A stretch of DNA of 52,390 bases. It comes from Chloracidobacterium sp. UBA3360. Lineage in GTDB: Bacteria; Acidobacteriota; Blastocatellia; Pyrinomonadales; Pyrinomonadaceae. The stretch covers positions 25,861-78,250 of the forward strand of contig DEQS01000038.1 in the NCBI GenBank assembly GCA_002360555.1. Reading direction: 5' to 3'. Shown here piece after piece: positions 48,436 to 52,390 of the stretch. The notes below the pieces were generated by a model. That model was not told where the DNA came from. It made no database searches and saw nothing but the letters and a program-made list of their open reading frames with translations. The translations under genes were made by a program, and so were the position numbers. Position 1 is the first letter of the stretch. Each line of letters begins with the position of its first letter.

Positions 48436-48535
48436 AGCGCAGCCTAATAATCGGACGAAATGATGCGGATGTCAACGCCGCTTTTGCCGCTACGGGCCAA
48501 TCGTGTTACATTTCCCACGCGGAGGATCAGACACT

Positions 48536-49165
48536 ATGACGGCAAAGACAAAATTACTACCGGTTATCATCCTTATATTCGCAGCGGTTTTGGGCTGCAA
48601 ACAGATCAGCGAACTGGCTAATAAGGACAAGGAAAAGCCGCCCGTCATTACCGACGGGCCAAAAACATTTACGCTCACGGGCAAAGAATGGAAAACATAC
48701 GATCTAGCGGGCACGGACATCAAAATCGATCTGCCCGCGGAGCCCAAAGACCAGACGCCACCGCTGCCCGCGAGCTATAAATCGGTATTTTCGGCCATGC
48801 ACATACATTCGTACGACGAGGCAGGGTTTAACTCTTCGTATAGCGAACTGGTGCCGACCGGCAAGAAAAAATTCACCATCAAAGAGCTTGCCGACACCAG
48901 CATGGCCGCTCTCAAACGCCAGGTTCCCGATCTCAACTACACGCTCGATATCCGTTCCGACTCAAACGCAAAATACAACGGCACATTTACCCGCAACGGC
49001 AAACCGTACGAGGTCCGCGGCTGCTGTATCTACAAAACGGGCACCGACAGCCGCGTCTGGGCCGTCCTGACCCTCTATCCCAAAGACAACCCCGACGGCC
49101 AAACCGCCAGTCAGCGCATCATCGAATCAGCCGTTTTCCGTGGGTCCGATGAAGTATGTAAATAG
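48536..49165 (+). CDS. Putative lipoprotein of unknown function
   Basis: 209 residues from the ATG at 48536, which has GGAGG 11 bases upstream. A lipobox (AAVLGC, Cys at about 21) predicts membrane anchoring. The mature body contains KIDLPAEPKDQTPPLP and a domain with FTIKELADTSMAALKRQVPDLNYTLDIRSDSNAKYNGTFTRNGKPYEVRGCCIYKTGTDSRVWAVLTLYPKD, resembling envelope proteins of the PsbP/DUF1795-like fold, but the assignment is tentative. A pair of Cys (RGCC) is a distinctive feature. No operon partner is seen. Confidence 0.7.
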   Translation: MTAKTKLLPVIILIFAAVLGCKQISELANKDKEKPPVITDGPKTFTLTGKEWKTYDLAGTDIKIDLPAEPKDQTPPLPASYKSVFSAMHIHSYDEAGFNSSYSELVPTGKKKFTIKELADTSMAALKRQVPDLNYTLDIRSDSNAKYNGTFTRNGKPYEVRGCCIYKTGTDSRVWAVLTLYPKDNPDGQTASQRIIESAVFRGSDEVCK

Positions 49166-49175
49166 AACGCGCGAT

Positions 49176-49256
49176 CAAGCCCGCGTAGCGGGTGACAGCA
49201 TAAAGCCATGCGGAGCGAGGCGCGTGGAAATGAGCGCAAGCCCGGATCGCCGGCAT
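49176..49256. repeat. Interspersed GC-rich repeat
   Basis: A CCCGC-GTA-GCGGG hairpin (49180-49192) followed by a conserved-looking GGAGCGAGGCGCGTGGAAATGAGCG-type stretch. I recall such segments as multicopy elements in related genomes, but only one copy is present here. Confidence 0.45.
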
Positions 49257-49269
49257 CGTTCAATAGGAT

Positions 49270-49494
49270 ATGAGCGGAGCGGGCAGAGGGGTTAGGTTGG
49301 TTTTGTGGGGTTTGGCGGTGGTGCTGTCGGTTCCGCTTGTGTTATCTGGGTTCGCATTTATTAACGGCTCATTAGAAATGTTCCCGACCGCCGAACAGCA
49401 CGCCAAGGCGCGCATCGCCGCGTCCGTCAGTTTCCTCTTCTTTGCTGCTATTGAAGCGGCCGTTCTCGCCGGCCTATTCCGAACCCGCCGGTAA
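49270..49494 (+). CDS. Small two-helix membrane protein
   Basis: 74 residues with two transmembrane helices (about 9-31 and 50-70) and a basic FRTRR C-terminus. No family recognised. AGGA is found 4 bases before the ATG, shorter than ideal, so the start could differ. It directly follows the interspersed repeat at 49176-49256 and is isolated from neighbours. The transmembrane pattern supports a real gene. Confidence 0.5.
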   Translation: MSGAGRGVRLVLWGLAVVLSVPLVLSGFAFINGSLEMFPTAEQHAKARIAASVSFLFFAAIEAAVLAGLFRTRR

Positions 49495-49638
49495 TAGGAG
49501 TTTGTCAGGCTTTGAAATTTACAATTTCCTGTTTCAATGTTTCAATAGTTTTGTCGAATGTTTGAAAACCAGTAGTGTTCTCCTTACACTCGGGCGGTCG
49601 CGTCGCCGTCTTTACACAAATCCGGACGCCAAAACCTG

Positions 49639-50934
49639 ATGCCGAGAAGAAAGTTTCGTCACACGCAGCGTTTTGAATCCTCAGATGACTCCAGTTTACA
49701 GGAATATCTAGTTAATCAGTCGGCCCCGACGACGACCCGGACAGAGCTGCTGCGGCTGATACGCGGCGGCGAGGACACTTATCTTGAGCTCAAGGTTAAG
49801 CTGTCAAATTCGGAGCGGATCGCGCAGGGCATTGTCGCTCTGGCAAACACCGACGGCGGGACGATCATATTCGGCGTCAACGATCAGCTGCGGATCGAGG
49901 GCGTTTCGAACCCCGAATGGGTGCAGCAGGAACTGACTCGGATCTGCCGCGAAGAGATCGTGCCGGCGATAGTGCCGATGATAGATACGATCGCTTTTGA
50001 CAGCGGCAAACGCGTCGTTGCACTGGATATAGACGGCAGAAAAAAGCCCTACCGCACCCGCGACGGACGTTTTTATCTGCGTTTTGGAGCGGAGAAACGC
50101 GAGGTTTCGCGTGCAGAGCTGTCGATGTGGCTGGACGAACTGCGTCCGTTGGGGTTTGAGAACATACCTTTGCAGGAAGTGGTCGAGGAAGATTTTGACG
50201 ACGCTCTGTTGTGGTCTTTTGCAAGCGGATTTGACGACAACGCGCCGAACCGGAGCCTTTATAACACTGCGGATTTTTTGCGAAAGGACCTGATGCTTGC
50301 GGTCGGAACGACGGATGAGTTTTTCCCGACTGTCGCGGCCCTTTTGCTATTCGGCAAGAACGAACGGGTCGCCGAATTGCTGCCGCGTTCGAATGTGACG
50401 GTCGCGCGGTTCTCCGGCGATAACGGCAATGCTCAGTTGATCGAAGCGATAGAGGCCAAGGGGAATCTGTTAACGCAGTACGAGTTGGTGATGGGTTTTA
50501 TTCAGCGTTATTCGGATCTTGCGAAAGAGCAGCCAAAGCGAAAACTGACGCTCGTGACCGACGAGGTCGCCAAACAACGCGGGACATATCATTTTTACTC
50601 CGTGTCGGAGGGGATAATAAATGCCCTCATGCACCGCGATCTCGCTCTGCGTGACATACGTACGCGGATCAATATTTACGACAGCGCCATCGAGATCATA
50701 AACCCGCGACGGACGAACGGATTCTCGCCGCCCGCCTCCCGCGCGATACGTTACGGCATCACGCAGCGGCTAAATCCACAGATCTCCGCGATATTTACCC
50801 GCCGCGAATACGGCATCAGTGTCCCGCACGGCGGCCTGCCGATGATCCTACGGCAATCAAACCGATTCTCAGGCCGCAAGCCGGAGATCTATATTGCCAA
50901 CGACGAATTTAAGCTAAAGATCTACGCCGCATGA
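49639..50934 (+). CDS. AlbA_2 / Schlafen-type protein with HATPase_c_4 domain
   Basis: 431 residues. An AlbA_2 domain at about 30-165 (EDTYLELKVKLSNSERIAQGIVALANTDGGTIIFGVND ... RDGRFYLRFGAEKREVSRAEL) is followed by a spacer and an RecG-C-terminal-like ATPase region with YHFYSVSEGIINALMHRD (the family NALvHRDY motif) and INIYDSAIEIINPRR. This architecture is found in putative transcriptional regulators and in some defence-linked Schlafen-like proteins; function here is unknown. It ends in an ATGA overlap with the downstream membrane protein. No recognisable ribosome site before the ATG. Basic N-terminal tail may contact nucleic acid. Confidence 0.85.
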   Translation: MPRRKFRHTQRFESSDDSSLQEYLVNQSAPTTTRTELLRLIRGGEDTYLELKVKLSNSERIAQGIVALANTDGGTIIFGVNDQLRIEGVSNPEWVQQELTRICREEIVPAIVPMIDTIAFDSGKRVVALDIDGRKKPYRTRDGRFYLRFGAEKREVSRAELSMWLDELRPLGFENIPLQEVVEEDFDDALLWSFASGFDDNAPNRSLYNTADFLRKDLMLAVGTTDEFFPTVAALLLFGKNERVAELLPRSNVTVARFSGDNGNAQLIEAIEAKGNLLTQYELVMGFIQRYSDLAKEQPKRKLTLVTDEVAKQRGTYHFYSVSEGIINALMHRDLALRDIRTRINIYDSAIEIINPRRTNGFSPPASRAIRYGITQRLNPQISAIFTRREYGISVPHGGLPMILRQSNRFSGRKPEIYIANDEFKLKIYAA

Positions 50935-52244
50935 AAGAATTAGCCACAGAGGGCACGGAGAACACAGAGGTCGCAGAGCCGCCTCACGGGCTTTCCGGCC
51001 GCTTAATAGTGTTGATTTCTGCGTTGACTGCACTAGTTTATTTCTTCTCAAACCCCAGGCCTCAAAATTATTATGATTACACTTTTCGCGTCGCCGGGAA
51101 TTTGCTTGGCGGAAAGATAGCGTTTACTCAACCGCAGCCGCCTTGGCTAAATGAGTTTGTGCCGTTCGAAGGATTTTATTATTCGGTGTTTCCGTTCGGT
51201 GCGGTTTTGTCGATGATCCCGGCGGCTTTGCTGAAGGCACTAGGATTTATAACGCAAATGCCGGGAGCGTGGATCGCGGCAATACTTGCAGGCGTAGCGT
51301 GCTATTTGTTGTTAAAGATCGCCGCAAAGTACGACGTGTCGCGTTCGAGGCAGATAATGTTGACGATGGCGATCTTGTTTGGGACGTTTGCGTGGACAAA
51401 TCTTACTTTCACAGGAGCGTGGCAACTGGCGCTTGGGTTTGCAATGGTCGGCGAGATCGGGGCTATCTATTTCACCGTTTATGATCGCAGGCCTTTGCTC
51501 GCGGGGTTTTTCTTTGCATTGGCGTTTGGTAACCGGACGGAAAATCTGCTGACGGCACCGGTGTTTATGTACTTGCTGCTCAGGTCAGAACCCGCTGCGT
51601 CAGCGGCGAGCCAGTTCGCTGAAACCGAGACTGCTAAAGATGTATCTTCCTCGCCGCCCGCTTACGCAGGCGGTTCTGACAATATCCGCACCCTCGCATG
51701 GTTTTGCGCCGTGCCTTTCCTACTCGGTGTATCGACGCTTATTTATAATTACGTTCGCTTTCATTCGTTCACGGATTTTGGTTATGCACGAATACCGGGT
51801 GTATTAGAGGAGCCTTGGTACAACCACGGGATCTTTTCGTTGTATTACATTCCCCGTCAGGCGTGGGAGATGCTCATAAAATCTTGGGAATGGAAAGCGG
51901 CATTTCCGTATCTTGTGCCTAATGGATTTAGCAGTTCGATAATATGGAGTAGCCCGTTTCTATTGCTTTTGTGGAGATTTGGTTCGCGGGACAAAATGCT
52001 CAAATACGCGGCCTGGGCGGCGGTGGCGGTGTTGACATTTTTGCTCTGGATACATGGAAATTCGGGCGGGTGGCAGTTTGGCTATCGCTACGCGATGGTT
52101 CTGCTGCCATGGATATTTGTCATAATGCTTGAAACTGCTCCTAAACGTATCACGCCCGTCGAATGGCTCCTGTGCACCGTGTCATTTGTTATGAATGCCT
52201 ATGCGACTTGGCTTTTTCATTGGACCGAATACGTTAAACCCTGA
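50931..52244 (+). CDS. GT-C-like polytopic membrane protein
   Basis: 437 residues with about ten predicted transmembrane helices and a first extracytoplasmic loop carrying NYYDYTFRVAGNLLGGKIAFTQPQPPWLNEFVPFEGFYYSVFPFG, as in GT-C/PMT-type glycosyltransferases. The enzyme would transfer sugar from a lipid carrier, but the family cannot be confirmed by eye. Residues 3-10 (ELATEGTENTE) come from a common interspersed DNA motif; residues about 221-248 form a low-complexity soluble loop encoded by two REP-like hairpins. ATGA overlap with the upstream AlbA_2 gene and TGATG overlap with the MFS gene imply a three-gene operon. Confidence 0.7.
   Translation: MKELATEGTENTEVAEPPHGLSGRLIVLISALTALVYFFSNPRPQNYYDYTFRVAGNLLGGKIAFTQPQPPWLNEFVPFEGFYYSVFPFGAVLSMIPAALLKALGFITQMPGAWIAAILAGVACYLLLKIAAKYDVSRSRQIMLTMAILFGTFAWTNLTFTGAWQLALGFAMVGEIGAIYFTVYDRRPLLAGFFFALAFGNRTENLLTAPVFMYLLLRSEPAASAASQFAETETAKDVSSSPPAYAGGSDNIRTLAWFCAVPFLLGVSTLIYNYVRFHSFTDFGYARIPGVLEEPWYNHGIFSLYYIPRQAWEMLIKSWEWKAAFPYLVPNGFSSSIIWSSPFLLLLWRFGSRDKMLKYAAWAAVAVLTFLLWIHGNSGGWQFGYRYAMVLLPWIFVIMLETAPKRITPVEWLLCTVSFVMNAYATWLFHWTEYVKP
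51592..51673. repeat. REP-like hairpins in frame inside the GT-C-like gene
   Basis: CCGCTG-CGT-CAGCGG (51592-51606) and CCGCCCGC-TTAC-GCAGGCGG with one mismatch (51654-51673). The segment between them is translated as a Ser/Ala/Thr-rich peptide placed in a loop between helices. Confidence 0.75.
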
Positions 52245-52390
52245 TGTTACTTGATCTCTCGCCCTTAAAAGCCTCACGCGATTATCGTTTGCTATTCTTT
52301 GGCCAGCTTGTGTCGTTTTTCGGCTCGATGATGACATTTATTGTCGTGCCTTGGCAGATGTACCAACTGACGCAGTCGTCGGCGATGGTC
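52244..52390 (+). CDS. Start of an MFS transporter (partial)
   Basis: 49 codons to the end of the window. The N-terminus LLDLSPLKASRDYRLLFFGQLVSFFGSMMTFIVVPWQMYQL matches the first helix and the first cytoplasmic segment of EntS/MdtH-like major facilitator permeases (the FFGQLVSFFGSMM region is typical). The ATG overlaps the preceding stop codon in TGATG. Substrate unknown; the gene continues beyond the window. Confidence 0.75.
   Translation, partial: MLLDLSPLKASRDYRLLFFGQLVSFFGSMMTFIVVPWQMYQLTQSSAMV

Overview
The window looks like chromosomal DNA from a diderm, environmental bacterium of moderate GC. My best guess is Acidobacteriota of the Blastocatellia/Pyrinomonadaceae type. This is inference from the mix of large exported peptidases, a CBM9/DUF5916 beta-barrel protein, a DUF4097 protein, an imuA-imuB-dnaE2 cassette and very abundant short palindromic repeats; no rRNA or other taxonomic marker is present. 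Coding is on both strands with short operons, frequent TAATG/TGATG stop-start overlaps and recognisable terminators between convergent genes.

Layout. 1-4.8 kb: end of a membrane protein, an exported protein with carboxypeptidase-regulatory-like repeats, dusB, an exported hypothetical, a SurA-like chaperone and a zinc-ribbon/HExxH membrane protein. 4.8-17.8 kb: information and repair genes (mfd, lysS, the imuA-imuB-dnaE2 mutasome cassette) with an EamA transporter and citrate synthase. 17.9-23 kb: accessory island with two REP-associated tyrosine transposases (RAYTs), six compound palindromic units, an orphan 95-aa gene behind a start-codon-blocking hairpin, and an XRE regulator translationally coupled to a PD-(D/E)XK-like nuclease/DUF2075 helicase, a plausible defence cassette. 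23-39.6 kb: cell-envelope and secreted proteins (glycine-zipper protein, DUF5916 barrel, DUF4097 protein, ABC permease, M14 carboxypeptidase, S9 prolyl oligopeptidase, S8 subtilase with hexapeptide repeats). 39.8-48.5 kb: a GGDEF/EAL membrane protein, then gatA/gatC with a DciA-like gene, maf, a thioredoxin-fold protein without cysteines, panC/panB and folK. 48.5-52.4 kb: a lipoprotein, small membrane protein, AlbA_2/ATPase protein, GT-C-like membrane protein and the start of an MFS transporter.

The most striking global property is the load of small palindromic elements. At least three architectures occur: GTAG-hairpin units next to the RAYTs; TTTA/TAAA-loop hairpins near 10.1, 11.2 and 16.5 kb; and 'word' elements made of near-identical 6-8-base words followed by their inverted copies. 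Several sit in frame inside genes (mfd, dnaE2, a lipoprotein signal peptide, a GT-C-like protein) or form the 3' tail of one (lysS). The candidates for new biology are the XRE/nuclease-helicase pair with its 13-bp operator-like inverted repeat, the hairpin-gated orphan between the RAYTs, and the in-frame word elements.
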